From positions 2,170,001 through 2,234,000 of the forward strand of contig NZ_CP015863.1 in assembly GCF_002163755.1 (NCBI RefSeq): a DNA stretch of 64,000 bases. The letters are read 5' to 3'. The notes below the pieces were generated by a model that did no database searches, was not told the origin of the DNA, and saw only the letters and a list, made by a program, of their open reading frames with translations. Within the stretch, counting starts at the first letter, position 1, and each line of letters begins with the position of its first letter. The translations under genes and the position numbers were made by a program. This document shows positions 37,982 through 46,263 of the stretch, piece by piece. The stretch comes from Vibrio campbellii CAIM 519 = NBRC 15631 = ATCC 25920 (GTDB taxonomy: Bacteria; Pseudomonadota; Gammaproteobacteria; Enterobacterales; Vibrionaceae).

Positions 37982-38512
37982 TTATGTCCCCGAGGGAAAG
38001 GAACGCGATATCAACGTTGGACGATTGAAAAAACCACCAGTGATTAAGACAACGTCTTCGCTGAAGAACTCAACAGAAATAGGTCTCGAACTGTCTCTTT
38101 TTAAATCAGTGACCACTTGGGACATATCAAAAAAGTGTTTCTCAATTAGGCTTTCACTGAATGCCTCTTTCGTATTCTTAACGGCAATATTGTAAGAGCA
38201 GAACTCAAACTTATTCTTGTTGCGACCGAGTATCTTGGCGTCAAAAGAGAGCAAGAGTGAGTCTTCGGTGCCCGGCGAGGAGAACTGCATTACAGAAAAC
38301 TGATTATTGCTAAACTCCATCGAGCTCAAGATATCCAGTTTTATCTTCCCATGTTCTTCTTTATACACTTTGTAATTGTAAATAAACTTGAGATTGTGTT
38401 GCTCGCCCTCCGATTTGCTGAGGAAAAAACAACCTAAAGGTAGCAGTGAGCTCAATACGAGAGCGGTATGCGCCTTATTTGAATTGGCTAAGAATTTCTT
38501 TAATTTTTTCAT
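37982..38512 (-). CDS. Membrane-anchored periplasmic partner of the ToxR-like regulator (VtrC/ToxS-like position)
   Basis: A 176-residue protein with one N-terminal membrane segment (about 15-33, TALVLSSLLPLGCFFL) and a beta-rich periplasmic domain. It has no close named family that I can recognise. The gene overlaps the 3' end of the ToxR-like gene by 38 bp, the same architecture as vtrA/vtrC, toxR/toxS and tcpP/tcpH, where the partner stabilises the regulator's periplasmic domain or, for VtrC, completes a bile-salt-binding barrel. Role here is inferred from architecture. Only two cysteines are present (in LGCFFL and EFCSYN). Confidence 0.65.
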   Translation of the reverse strand: MKKLKKFLANSNKAHTALVLSSLLPLGCFFLSKSEGEQHNLKFIYNYKVYKEEHGKIKLDILSSMEFSNNQFSVMQFSSPGTEDSLLLSFDAKILGRNKNKFEFCSYNIAVKNTKEAFSESLIEKHFFDMSQVVTDLKRDSSRPISVEFFSEDVVLITGGFFNRPTLISRSFPSGT

Positions 38513-39287
38513 CAGCAGTGTCTATCGAAAGTGTGTAGTTATGTGCATATTTTTTACTTGAAGAGTTATTAATGAACAATGAAAAATAGACCTCTCCTTC
38601 TTCTTGGCTATAGAAAACAACCATATTCTCATTAATACTTTCTAATGCTGACCATAAGTACTGAGGAACATGGTCACGTTTAGCGTAAATCAACTTCACG
38701 CTCGCTACTTCTCCCTCATGAGTAGTGACCACCTCATAGCTAGGAGAAATTAGCATTTCCTCTAAATAAGGTGTGGTTTGTGAAAGTCCGGGCTTGAATA
38801 AATGATCGAATAGAAAATAGGCACTTGCAGAAAGGTTAAATGCAATCAACAGAAGAATTATCGTTTGTGCTTTAAGCTTGAAAAATGAAAATGTCCCTGA
38901 TGCGACGCTCTCAATATTGTTCAATTTGATAAATGAGCCATCGACAAAAATATTCAAAGGTGTATTATTGTCCAATTTTATAAATGAGCCATCGACAAAA
39001 ATATTCAAAGGTGTATTTAAGCTATATCCCAACCCTCTGTGCGCAATAATTTCAACGTTCGCACCAATTTCGGATATAGACTTCCTTAATAAAGAGATAC
39101 TTCTTTTAATTGATCCCTCTGTAACGACTTTATCTTTCCAAACGGTTTGTAAGATTTCTTCTTTAGAAACAATATCCCCTTTATTCTTTAAAAGTAATAA
39201 CGCCAGATTTAGCTCATTGGGTTGTAAGAAAACACTTTTTTGACGATAAAAGATACGACTCCCAGAGCTGTCAAACTTAACATCCAC
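38475..39287 (-). CDS. ToxR/VtrA-like transmembrane transcriptional regulator
   Basis: Inner-membrane one-component regulator of 270 residues. An OmpR-type winged helix (about residues 10-90: LQPNELNLALLLL, SKEEILQTVW, GSIKRSISLLRKSI and the wing HRGLGYSLN) is cytoplasmic, followed by a linker, one membrane segment (about 141-162) and a periplasmic domain of about 105 residues. The linker holds two nearly identical 17-residue copies (91-107 and 108-124; NTPLNIFVDGSFIKL). The short periplasmic domain and overlapping partner gene suggest a VtrA/VtrC-like sensor, possibly for bile or another envelope cue. All genes upstream in the segment run in its direction and are candidate targets. Confidence 0.8.
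   Translation of the reverse strand: MDVKFDSSGSRIFYRQKSVFLQPNELNLALLLLKNKGDIVSKEEILQTVWKDKVVTEGSIKRSISLLRKSISEIGANVEIIAHRGLGYSLNTPLNIFVDGSFIKLDNNTPLNIFVDGSFIKLNNIESVASGTFSFFKLKAQTIILLLIAFNLSASAYFLFDHLFKPGLSQTTPYLEEMLISPSYEVVTTHEGEVASVKLIYAKRDHVPQYLWSALESINENMVVFYSQEEGEVYFSLFINNSSSKKYAHNYTLSIDTADEKIKEILSQFK
38929..39017 (-). repeat. 51-bp tandem duplication inside the ToxR-like gene
   Basis: A 38-bp stretch is identical at 38929-38966 and 38980-39017 (period 51 bp), giving 17-residue repeats with 16 of 17 residues the same. The near identity means a recent event; it is in frame. Confidence 0.92.
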
Positions 39288-39500
39288 GAATTAATACCTT
39301 ACTGAAAAAATTGTTATTTTTGAGACGAGCGGCATGATACCCACATTAAAATACCTAATCAACCACACATAAAATCTAAACTTTGATAAGAGTAAAAATG
39401 CATAACCGATAAAAATCACATAAAACATCGTGGAAAAAGGATTGTTCAATGAATAAATAAGCAACAGAAAACTCAATAAGGCTCTATTAAACCGAAAAAA

Positions 39501-39530
39501 TTACGATAAATTACCGTAAATTACCATAAT
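39501..39530. promoter_or_regulatory. Three 10-bp direct repeats upstream of the ToxR-like gene
   Basis: TTACGATAAA, TTACCGTAAA and TTACCATAAT follow one another without gap, about 215 bp upstream of the ToxR-like start. One-helical-turn spacing on one DNA face is typical of cooperative winged-helix regulators. A single related TTACCGTTAG occurs at about 44523, upstream of the lectin-like gene. Confidence 0.4.
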
Positions 39531-39897
39531 TTAGTTTTTTACCTGCACTGATTCATAAAAAACCGCCCTAAAACACCACCAATCAATAACTCAAATAAAT
39601 ATCAACAAAAACAGTGAAAGAAAAAGTTTTTCGTAATTTATAATCATTCCCAACAAGCAGTACGCCTTCTAAGTGCCAATATTCCGTTGATGTTTTTCAT
39701 TAAGATATACATTGTATTTTATCTCGGAGAGGTGACCATCAACTTCTTTAAAGCTTGAACCTGCGTTACCTATATTCTTTCTCCTTTTCCTTACCACTAA
39801 ATCTTCAAGGCTTTTTACCAATTTAATATTTAAATTTATTTTTTCAAAAAAGAATTCAAAAGACATACTTACAACAACTTTAAAAATTTAAAATATA

Positions 39898-39925
39898 AAA
39901 AATGGCAGCAACCCAAGCTGCCATT
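39898..39925 (-). terminator. Terminator of the carboxylesterase gene
   Basis: On the minus strand AAATGGCAGC pairs with GCTGCCATTT around a 7-base loop, followed by TTTT, 28 bp after the stop. Confidence 0.8.
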
Positions 39926-39952
39926 TAAAGTTTATGATATTGATAATTAGCG

Positions 39953-41602
39953 TTAGTAAAGCTTAGTATTACTGTTCATTATTTCATTAACTTGAGAACA
40001 CACATTACCATTTTTCGTATTATCCCAATCACCACTTACATTAAAGTAAGCTTCTTCGTTAAATACCGTAATATTGTCTGTCTCTTGCGAATATGGTTCG
40101 AATGTCTTCGACTTCAGCCAGTTGGACATAAGAACGTCTTTCGCTTGGTGATCCTTTTCAGAAAAAACGGTAGGGCCAGATACTGCGTTCACCTCATTTC
40201 CGAAGATGAAAGACAGTTCAGCACCATGACAAGATGTTTCTGACGGTGAGCATGTTTTTGTAAAGCTCTCCACGTAGTAATCCGGCCATAAGGCAAAGTC
40301 TGGTTGATAGTTAAATTGGTACAGCGAGGTTGTTGTTTGGTTTGACGACAAGTTTTGCGCAACATGTTGAGATGAACACATAAATAAAACTTGATTCATC
40401 AATTTTCGGGCGGTGTTTTTTCGCTTTTCTGGCGAGCTGTTCCACCAGGTTAAGTGGAATTCAGGCATATTGCGCAATTGCTCTCCTTTGTCTGAACCAA
40501 AGAATGCATCAACCAATAAATTGTAGCTACCGGACGCATTAAGTACCATATCGAACGGCGCAACAAAAATATTGGATTCATCTTTATTGAAGCCCAGAGT
40601 CACATCAACACCATTTACCGATTTTAATTCACTCGGCTGATACGGGACAGTCCCCCCATCGACATAAGGTGCCCAAGCCAACAAACCTGATGTACTTGGC
40701 GTAATCGTCATCAAGCTATTAATTTGCGTCATCGGTGCCTTCATTTGAGACTGTATATTGATGAGCTCTTCAAAGGGTACCGTTCGAATATCTTGATCAG
40801 TACTGAGTTTGTCTTTTACTTGTTCAGCTATCCATTTGGCCGATTTGGCATCTTTGTATTTCACACCATATGGGTTACTTTCCATAATAGCACGTTGGTA
40901 CAAATGAGAGTTTTGTTGCTCATCCATTAATTGGATGCCGATTGACATCGCACCGGCACTTTCGCCAAACAGAGTAATATTGTCAGCATCACCGCCAAAG
41001 CTATCGATATGTTCATGAATCCACTGCAACGCTGCCTTCTGGTCTTGGATACCGTAGTTACCAGAGTGTTCTTCACTGTAATAGCTGCCAAGAATACCCA
41101 AACGGTAATTCATGCTAACCAAAATAAACGGGTTGCCCTCATCTGCATTTTTAGCAACAAGGTTCGCGCCATCAAACTGCTTAACCGTACTAGAGCCAAG
41201 CTCAAATGCACCACCATGAATGAACACATAAACGGGCAGCTTTTCACCTTCATCAACACCTGATGGCCGCCATACGTTCGCATTTAAACAGTCTTCACTT
41301 TGTGTTTCTTGTACCACACCGTTCGCTTCCATTGTGTGAGCTATTTGCGGACAGATATCCCCTGCAGCAGTCATGTCATAATGAACGCCCGCTTTAAAGT
41401 GATTAATCTTTGGTGCCTGAAAGCGTTCAGCTGAAGCATATTTCACGCCCATAAACGCATCAACTTGTGATGAGTACCCCACTGGTGAATGTGTCAGACC
41501 TTGTAGTATTGCCCCTTCAAGATCCACGCTTGGTGCAGCAATGGCTTGGTTGCTTAACGCTAGAATGGCGCTTGAAATCGTAATTGATAACGTATTTTTC
41601 AT
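39953..41602 (-). CDS. Secreted type-B carboxylesterase
   Basis: Exported alpha/beta-hydrolase esterase/lipase of about 549 residues. A signal peptide (ending SNQAIA) precedes the type-B core with the EDCLNANVWRP motif, the HGGAF oxyanion loop (about 129-133), GESAGAMS with nucleophile Ser (about 215), an acidic residue in GFNKDES and the His in CHGAELSFIFG. The start is set at 41602, where GAGGAAAC is upstream; an ATG at 41614 overlaps this site. It lies between the lectin-like gene and the ToxR-like regulator, same direction, with its own terminator. Substrate unknown; such enzymes act on lipid or aryl esters. Confidence 0.87.
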   Translation of the reverse strand: MKNTLSITISSAILALSNQAIAAPSVDLEGAILQGLTHSPVGYSSQVDAFMGVKYASAERFQAPKINHFKAGVHYDMTAAGDICPQIAHTMEANGVVQETQSEDCLNANVWRPSGVDEGEKLPVYVFIHGGAFELGSSTVKQFDGANLVAKNADEGNPFILVSMNYRLGILGSYYSEEHSGNYGIQDQKAALQWIHEHIDSFGGDADNITLFGESAGAMSIGIQLMDEQQNSHLYQRAIMESNPYGVKYKDAKSAKWIAEQVKDKLSTDQDIRTVPFEELINIQSQMKAPMTQINSLMTITPSTSGLLAWAPYVDGGTVPYQPSELKSVNGVDVTLGFNKDESNIFVAPFDMVLNASGSYNLLVDAFFGSDKGEQLRNMPEFHLTWWNSSPEKRKNTARKLMNQVLFMCSSQHVAQNLSSNQTTTSLYQFNYQPDFALWPDYYVESFTKTCSPSETSCHGAELSFIFGNEVNAVSGPTVFSEKDHQAKDVLMSNWLKSKTFEPYSQETDNITVFNEEAYFNVSGDWDNTKNGNVCSQVNEIMNSNTKLY

Positions 41603-41695
41603 CGGTTTCCTCATAAATAAGAAAATTGGTGTTATTTGTTCGAATCAAAAAAAGGAACAAGGTTTGAAACCTTATTCCTTATATTTAATGACTAT

Positions 41696-44293
41696 TTATT
41701 GGGGAATTTCAGTCAATGCGTTATACACAAAAAGCTGTTCAGATAAGTTTTTATCTTTCCCATACCAAGCTTGGCATGCATTTTCGTTTGAAGGCATTGA
41801 AAAGTAAGCATTATATGGGTTGTATTTTGGTCTAAAACGATAAACCTGCTCTAACCCGTTCTGACCTACCATCTCGCGTCTGTTAATCTCTCTCTTTTCA
41901 CCTGCGCGAATGAGTTCATATTGACCTAGGAAGTTAATATAAACATAAGCATCATGTTCGTTCTCCTCGTTGTCAACAGTTAGAGTTATTAGATTATGTT
42001 GATGATAAGAGTCTTCACCCCAAGTTCTGCAAGTCATTGTCATCGAGACGGGTACCGTCACGGGTTTATCTGCTTCATTTTGAATACCGAAGCGAGAAAC
42101 AAACATGTGTTGGTTCACCGAACCCTTGTCACCATTTTTCGGGTAAACAATCAAATCACCCCTTTGACTACCACCAGCACCACCGCCACTGAGGTCAAAG
42201 ACACGGCCATTGAACAATGAAGCAATCGTCATCTTTGGAGTATTACCTGAAGTTACAATAGATTCTGCAAAGTGAAGATCAGATTGCGCTTTATAGGAGA
42301 ATAATTGAGACGCGCCAGCATCAACATTACATTCTTGGCTAACTACATTGTAACTGCTGAAACCGTTCACCGTTAAACACTGTGTATCATCGCTCGCAGG
42401 ACGAACTTGGAATATATTCGTCGGATGCTTGATAGTGCCAGGCGCCGCTGGTACAAATTTAAACAGCACGTTAGGATCAGTATTTTCATTCACAGCTTGT
42501 GAGGTGTCACATTCTTGGAATGCAAACTTGCCGCCAACATTGGTCAAACACTGTGAGTTACCATCGCTATCGAAGTTAATAATACGCTTACCTCGGTCAC
42601 CAATCGCAATATTAAAGCGTTTTGACTTCACCTTATCTACGCCGTGTACACGGTAATGCGCGACAAGATCCAGCGGTAATACAACGTTTGCGAAACGCGG
42701 GAAGTACTGTTCGTACTGGCTGCCTAAGTTTTCAATTGCGTCTGTAATACCATCGTTCAGACGAGCAACATCTAAGTAGAATTGACCATCTTCAGAGAAC
42801 TGAACAGAGTTCTTTAAAATAGTGTTGTTGATTGCCCACTCTAACATTCTTAAACCGCTTTCAACTACGGGTGGTAGTTCAGGGGCGTTAGCTTTCACAA
42901 GGTCGACCAGCGGATACTCTGCCGACCACGCCACACTTTCCAAACCTGAAATTGCACTGTGATCCAGAGTATCGAGTGTAACTTGAATACCAGTATTACG
43001 CGCTTCACGGTTGCCGTTTCGGCTACCTTTGTTTGTTACCTTAGCAACGGCACCGTTGATGTATGCGTTTTTGTAAACGACATCGTTCATTCGATCTGCA
43101 TCGGCAAGCACAATTTGGCTAGCATCAGTGACGTACGTAACCTCCGTAGAAACGTTGTGCCAACTAAACGTCTGTTTGCCTGTGGTTTGCAGTTCAAACG
43201 GAACATCGCTTGTTACATGGCCACCTTGTAACGTTTGAGTTTGCGTGCCCGCATGGATGCTTTGTGGGTTATCAGCATCTTGCCATACATCAAGGTCCGT
43301 CAGTCTTACTTGGCTGCCGTTGGCAATAAGGTCACAGGGCTTAGGAGTATTTTGTGTCAACACACAGGTACTGTCTAAGTTGTTAGAATCGACAATACGC
43401 ATTGGCGATGCACTCAAGAAAGCGCCTTGGCCTGTCATTGAAGTAGCGCCTTGCGTATCATCAAAAAGAATCTCGCCTTTGTCGTTCAGCTTATAGCCCA
43501 ACGATACCGTGTAAAACGCTTCCGAATCCCAACCTTGTGAAGGCATAACCTGACCCGTGATGCGGTTATGACCATTTTTGATATTGCTCGCTTGGCCTGA
43601 TAGCGTTACCCACTCTGGTGGGGTGTTGTCACCGCCAGTACCGCCCGTTTTTTGCAGTAGCACTCGAATAGGTTGGTTAGCAAAACTGTTTGCGCTGTCA
43701 TTCTTTAAATCGAAGTCTAACGTAACTTCGATTGGCGTTTGGGTCGCTAGCCACATTTTGCCGTCTCGAGTCAGGTTGTCACCTTTTGCTGGCGCAAATG
43801 TCGCGGATGCGTTTTCAATTGCAGGCGCATCAGGGATCAAATCATCGATGGTGAGGTTGCCGCCCCACTTGTTGCGCGCGCCACCGGCTACCCACATTTC
43901 TACCCGAACACCCGTGCTATGGTAACCAGACTCAGGAAGCAGACAAGACCACTGGCTATCCCCCAAGCTTGAACAAGTAGAATTGTGCCCATCAGAGCCA
44001 CGAATCACCACCCTGCTTGGCGCTTGCTCTCCGAACCATACGCCATCTGGGAACGAAACTGGCGTGGTGATCGTGACCTTTTGATTAGGCTCTAGGGTAA
44101 GCCCCTTCGGTTTAAAATTCGCAACACAAAATGGACTGGCACCATTAGGGTTGACATCTAAACACTGCTTGTTGGGCGGAATATTGTCTGCGCCATAACC
44201 TTCCGCAATGTTCTGCGTGTGTTGAGCGGCATGGGCTGCTGAAATGCTGGCTAAGCTGGTCAGCAATGCCGCGTAAATAGGAGAAAATTTCAT
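41696..44293 (-). CDS. Large secreted protein with ricin-type lectin-like repeats
   Basis: A 865-residue exported protein (start ATG 44293, signal peptide MKFSPIYAALLTSLASISAA; an in-frame GTG at 44335 is less likely). The N-terminal region (about 40-160) is Cys-containing and beta-rich with the segment PESGYHSTGVRVEMWVAGG. A beta-trefoil-like portion (about 575-675) shows repeated QCLTNVGGKFAFQECD and QCLTVNGFSSYNVVSQECN patterns, as in ricin-B carbohydrate-binding domains. I see no catalytic motif. The C-terminal about 170 residues include a Cys pair (TCRTW ... ENACQAW). Likely an exported carbohydrate-binding protein; whether it is toxin, adhesin or enzyme is not clear. Confidence 0.7.
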   Translation of the reverse strand: MKFSPIYAALLTSLASISAAHAAQHTQNIAEGYGADNIPPNKQCLDVNPNGASPFCVANFKPKGLTLEPNQKVTITTPVSFPDGVWFGEQAPSRVVIRGSDGHNSTCSSLGDSQWSCLLPESGYHSTGVRVEMWVAGGARNKWGGNLTIDDLIPDAPAIENASATFAPAKGDNLTRDGKMWLATQTPIEVTLDFDLKNDSANSFANQPIRVLLQKTGGTGGDNTPPEWVTLSGQASNIKNGHNRITGQVMPSQGWDSEAFYTVSLGYKLNDKGEILFDDTQGATSMTGQGAFLSASPMRIVDSNNLDSTCVLTQNTPKPCDLIANGSQVRLTDLDVWQDADNPQSIHAGTQTQTLQGGHVTSDVPFELQTTGKQTFSWHNVSTEVTYVTDASQIVLADADRMNDVVYKNAYINGAVAKVTNKGSRNGNREARNTGIQVTLDTLDHSAISGLESVAWSAEYPLVDLVKANAPELPPVVESGLRMLEWAINNTILKNSVQFSEDGQFYLDVARLNDGITDAIENLGSQYEQYFPRFANVVLPLDLVAHYRVHGVDKVKSKRFNIAIGDRGKRIINFDSDGNSQCLTNVGGKFAFQECDTSQAVNENTDPNVLFKFVPAAPGTIKHPTNIFQVRPASDDTQCLTVNGFSSYNVVSQECNVDAGASQLFSYKAQSDLHFAESIVTSGNTPKMTIASLFNGRVFDLSGGGAGGSQRGDLIVYPKNGDKGSVNQHMFVSRFGIQNEADKPVTVPVSMTMTCRTWGEDSYHQHNLITLTVDNEENEHDAYVYINFLGQYELIRAGEKREINRREMVGQNGLEQVYRFRPKYNPYNAYFSMPSNENACQAWYGKDKNLSEQLFVYNALTEIPQ

Positions 44294-44636
44294 TAAGATT
44301 TCAGTCTCTCTGCTTATGAAAAGGGGGGAAACCACCCTTAGTAATGAGTAAAAAGTTGATAGTAAATAAAGGCCTTAAAATTCAATCAAGTTAAGTTCGT
44401 TGGCAACGAATGTCATTGAATAGGCTCGGCCAAATGGCGGCTATTGGACATCACAGCCAACAGGTAGCGACCTTTAAAGACAGGCCAAGCTTGTGCTTAA
44501 TTTGGCGTGAAATACAGTGAATTACCGTTAGTTTTAGGTTTTATGAGTTTTTTTTTAGAGCCTGTTAATTCAATGGGTTAGCTTATTCAGCCCGCTTCGT
44601 AAAAAGCGGGCTCACTCAGTGAACGAGTCGCCAGTG
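44294..44636. other. Intergenic region upstream of the lectin-like gene
   Basis: About 340 bp, no gene supported. It contains the hairpin at 44589-44612 and one TTACCGTTAG resembling the repeats upstream of the ToxR-like gene. It is the likely promoter region of the lectin-like gene. Confidence 0.5.
44589..44612. terminator. Hairpin with AGCCCGCTT stem
   Basis: AGCCCGCTT and AAGCGGGCT pair around CGTAAA. No T-run follows, so it may be an mRNA-processing or stabilising structure. The same 9-bp stem occurs in the hairpin at 46212-46235. Confidence 0.5.
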
Positions 44637-45040
44637 TTATGGCTTAAGAAGCGCAGGCACCTCGTCACTTTGCAGCGCGCAGGTGTGTAAAATGTCCAGA
44701 ATCAGAGCATTTTCATCGATGGTGCCTTGGTAAGGGATGGTCGGTAGCCCTTCCAGCACCAAGTGAAGTTTTTCTGCGGTATAACGGTAGCTATCAAACC
44801 CCTGGTGTTTCCACAATTCAATCGAGGCAATGGCGCGATCAATACACGCCTCCATCGGTACCGACTCCACTAAATCATCGATAGTCAGCTCGCCGCCCCA
44901 CATTCTGCGCGCGCCACCGGCTATCCACATTTCTACCTGAACACCCGTGCTGTGGTAACCAGATTCAGGCATTAAGCACGACCACTGGCTATCCCCTAAG
45001 CTTGAACAGGTAGAATTGTGATTATCAGAGCCACGAATCA
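44637..45040 (-). pseudogene. Remnant of a second lectin-like gene, truncated and rearranged
   Basis: Bases 44872-45040 align without gaps to 43839-44007 in the intact gene (about 87% identical by my hand count). The alignment ends abruptly at both sides. The open frame 44637-44972 starts within this copy (PESGYHSTGVQVEMWIAGG) and continues into about 75 residues with no counterpart in the intact protein (ending DEVPALLKP), presumably the C-terminus of the lost paralogue or an unrelated gene. The 5' end with the signal peptide is gone, and no ribosome site fits, so a working product is unlikely. Confidence 0.75.
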
Positions 45041-45266
45041 GCCCGTTCTAAAAGCGGTACAAACGGGCGCATTGAATCGTGATTTTATGCGTGCTGAGTG
45101 AGTGGCATACAACGGCGAGAAAAACGGCCATCCTACAGCCGATTGATACCCACTGCTGATTGATATAAAGACGATTGGTTGGCGATCACTGAAGGCAATC
45201 ATCTATGTGCCCTCAGCGATCGCAAACTAAAATTCATGGCAAACTCAATGAGCCCTATCGCGATGG

Positions 45267-46190
45267 TTAGCGGTCAAACTGCTGGCAATGGACCATGCTT
45301 GTTCGTCTGTCTTGGTCACTGCCCGCCATATTGAAATCAAAGCTAACACTGTTGATGGTTATTTCAGGGTTTGTCTTCGGGTAATCAAATACTGAACCAT
45401 ATGGTGTTTGATACATCACATAACCAACAAAAGGAGGGATCGGATCCTTGGTCAGCGTAATCGGTATCGGGTTTTTGCCATCGTATGAGAAGTCGACAAC
45501 CAGCGTTTCGGGCAACTTTTTGCTTTTAAATTTGGGGGTTGTGGGGTAGAAATTAACATCAGTTACAGTTGCCGATTCTGGAGTTTCAACCACGCCCGGC
45601 AGAGAATCAAACGCCATCGCCTCAAAGCTCAACCGATACTGTCGACTTCCAGGTGGATTTGAATCAATATTGTCAAAGTTGATTTGCATAGTATTGACAG
45701 ATTGCGCCTCGTAACAGATGCCTTTGGTGCCATCCGGCGGGTACTCAAGCGCCACAGGTAACGGTTCACTTTCAAAAGTGCGCGTTGCTTCTGGGTAGCC
45801 CTTGTCAACTTCGCCGCTGTATGTCACGGTCAGAGGTTTAAAGCCCACGCCTTTCTCAAACACTTTATCAATGTCGGATGGCTTGATGGTCAGGCTTGGC
45901 GAATTCGCGAAGCAGTCTCCCTTATCATTACACCACTGGTAGGTTTTTGAATCGGCAATGACCTTATCGCCATCAGGATCATAATCTCCAATTTCACTAA
46001 CTGAAATTTCATCCATGCCTATGGTGTTATTTTCACTCGGTGCGACGTTCCATTTAGGCAAATCGGTTGGGTAACCGTGGCCTGAAATGGCGGGCGTAGA
46101 GTTCGAGCAAACTTGATTTTCAGGGCATTCTGCCATCGCTGACCAAGAACAGCTTAAAGCCAAAATAGTGATGATGGATTGACGTATCAT
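45267..46190 (-). CDS. Secreted protein of the ZirS/ZirU-like type, third gene of the inverse autotransporter cassette
   Basis: A 307-residue exported protein: signal peptide (about 1-20, ending AMA), then Cys pairs (CPENQVC; WCNDKGDCF) and Ig-like beta-rich regions. It contains DYDPDGDKV followed by TYQW (about 69-85) and the motifs GHGYPTDLP and DKGYPEATRTF. The same D-x-DGD and x-GYP pattern occurs in the preceding small protein, suggesting they are distant relatives. In Salmonella, small exoproteins (ZirS, ZirU) encoded next to the intimin-like ZirT are exported by it; the parallel is architectural inference. AGGGGTACC precedes the ATG. Confidence 0.65.
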   Translation of the reverse strand: MIRQSIITILALSCSWSAMAECPENQVCSNSTPAISGHGYPTDLPKWNVAPSENNTIGMDEISVSEIGDYDPDGDKVIADSKTYQWCNDKGDCFANSPSLTIKPSDIDKVFEKGVGFKPLTVTYSGEVDKGYPEATRTFESEPLPVALEYPPDGTKGICYEAQSVNTMQINFDNIDSNPPGSRQYRLSFEAMAFDSLPGVVETPESATVTDVNFYPTTPKFKSKKLPETLVVDFSYDGKNPIPITLTKDPIPPFVGYVMYQTPYGSVFDYPKTNPEITINSVSFDFNMAGSDQDRRTSMVHCQQFDR

Positions 46191-46211
46191 GGTGGTACCC
46201 CTATCGAGAGA

Positions 46212-46235
46212 AAGCGGGCTGAAAACAGCCCGCTT
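46212..46235. other. Intercistronic hairpin
   Basis: AAGCGGGCTG and CAGCCCGCTT pair around AAAA between the two small secreted-protein genes. There is no T-run on the minus strand. A processing or stability element is more likely than a full terminator. Confidence 0.6.
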
Positions 46236-46263
46236 GGTTAGTGGTTAAAGCAGAATCAAAGGA

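Larger units (their letters stand above)
39288..39952. other. AT-rich intergenic region upstream of the ToxR-like gene
   Basis: About 660 bp, very AT-rich, with no gene I can support. Short frames at 39291-39476 and 39669-39866 (minus) lack ribosome sites and family resemblance. It holds the 10-bp direct repeats at 39501-39530 and the esterase terminator. The AT content suits an H-NS-silenced or ToxR-type regulated promoter; inference. Confidence 0.6.

Noticed and set aside
39291..39476. 61-codon hydrophobic frame upstream of the ToxR-like gene
   Set aside because: AT-rich region gives chance Phe/Leu/Ile-rich frames; no ribosome site, and it abuts the regulator start where the promoter is expected.
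39669..39866. 65-codon charged frame before the esterase terminator
   Set aside because: Lys/Asn/Phe-rich composition from AT-rich DNA, no ribosome site, no family resemblance. Could be a relic, but nothing shows it.
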